Positions 35,215 to 35,347 of a stretch of 35,347 nt of DNA are shown one piece after another. Both the position numbers and the translations under genes were made by a program. The notes under the pieces were generated by a model. It ran no database searches and was not told the origin of the DNA. It saw only the letters and a list, made by a program, of their open reading frames with translations. Origin of the DNA: an uncultured Roseateles sp. (lineage in GTDB: Bacteria; Pseudomonadota; Gammaproteobacteria; Burkholderiales; Burkholderiaceae); the NCBI GenBank assembly GCA_946480605.1, contig CAMLKW010000021.1, positions 1 to 35,347 of the forward strand, read 5' to 3'. Positions within the stretch are counted from its first letter, which is position 1; each line of letters opens with the position of its first letter.

Positions 35215-35347
35215 GGACTTGGCGCTGCCTCTCGGCCGGGGTGGGGCGGTTTGGCCCCAGCTGCGGTGGGGCGCGCGCGCAGCAGGTAGGGCGGTTCGGC
35301 CGTCCCCGATTCAGGTGAGGGGACATGCGCGGCGGCGGACCCCCGCG

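Noticed and set aside
1..35347. CRISPR arrays, insertion sequences, integrases and rRNA genes
   Set aside because: No regular short repeats with spacers, no transposase or integrase motifs and no rRNA-like stretch were seen.

Overview
The window holds a nearly complete extracellular contractile injection system (eCIS) locus: a phage-tail-like, PVC/Afp-type injection machine. It occupies about 34 kb on the minus strand and is read from right (about 35.2 kb) to left (about 1.2 kb). The DNA is very G+C rich, with strong third-position GC and long meaningless ORFs opposite most real genes. Together with the protein style this suggests a betaproteobacterium of the order Burkholderiales (Roseateles/Rubrivivax/Mitsuaria-like). 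That placement is inference.

Layout in transcription order (minus strand): a small winged-helix-like protein (35.1 kb), a DUF4255/Pvc16-type tail terminator, an unrecognised 282-aa protein, sheath 1, tube 1, a large sheath 2 with a fibronectin-III-like insert, tube 2, a LysM-bearing Pvc7-like protein, a 55-aa DUF5908-like protein, a gpD/VgrG-like hub, a separate gp5-like spike, a 692-aa protein with a C-terminal membrane segment, gp25, baseplate J (gp6-like), a gp7/tail-protein-I protein with a large N-terminal beta domain, a repeat-bearing fibre, a parallel beta-helix fibre-like protein, a tRNA-like element with a GC hairpin, a probable tape-measure-type protein (Pvc14 position), and the AAA+ ATPase (Pvc15-like). 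Last come two cargo or accessory genes: a DUF4157-headed toxin with a C-terminal nuclease-like domain, and an overlapping 1326-aa protein that joins glycosyltransferase-like domains to a methyltransferase.

Gene spacing is mostly -14 to +36 nt, with ATGA overlaps and strong Shine-Dalgarno sites, so this looks like one long operon. The exception is the 172-nt gap that holds the tRNA-like element. Working model (inference): sheath and tube proteins form the contractile barrel. LysM, hub, spike, gp25, J and gp7 proteins form the baseplate. The two fibre-like proteins attach through a shared N-terminal module. The AAA+ and tape-measure proteins assist assembly. The DUF4157 protein is the injected payload. 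The glycosyltransferase/methyltransferase giant may decorate the particle or payload, or may itself be cargo.

The left edge (1-1221) is flanking chromosome: the start of an enoyl-CoA hydratase/isomerase gene (minus, cut by the window edge) and a DUF6933-like gene (plus) that converges on the eCIS operon across a nested hairpin. The least explained parts are the tRNA-like element inside the operon, the fused glycosyltransferase/methyltransferase, the membrane-anchored baseplate-cluster protein, and the degenerate first nucleotide-binding module of the AAA+ protein.
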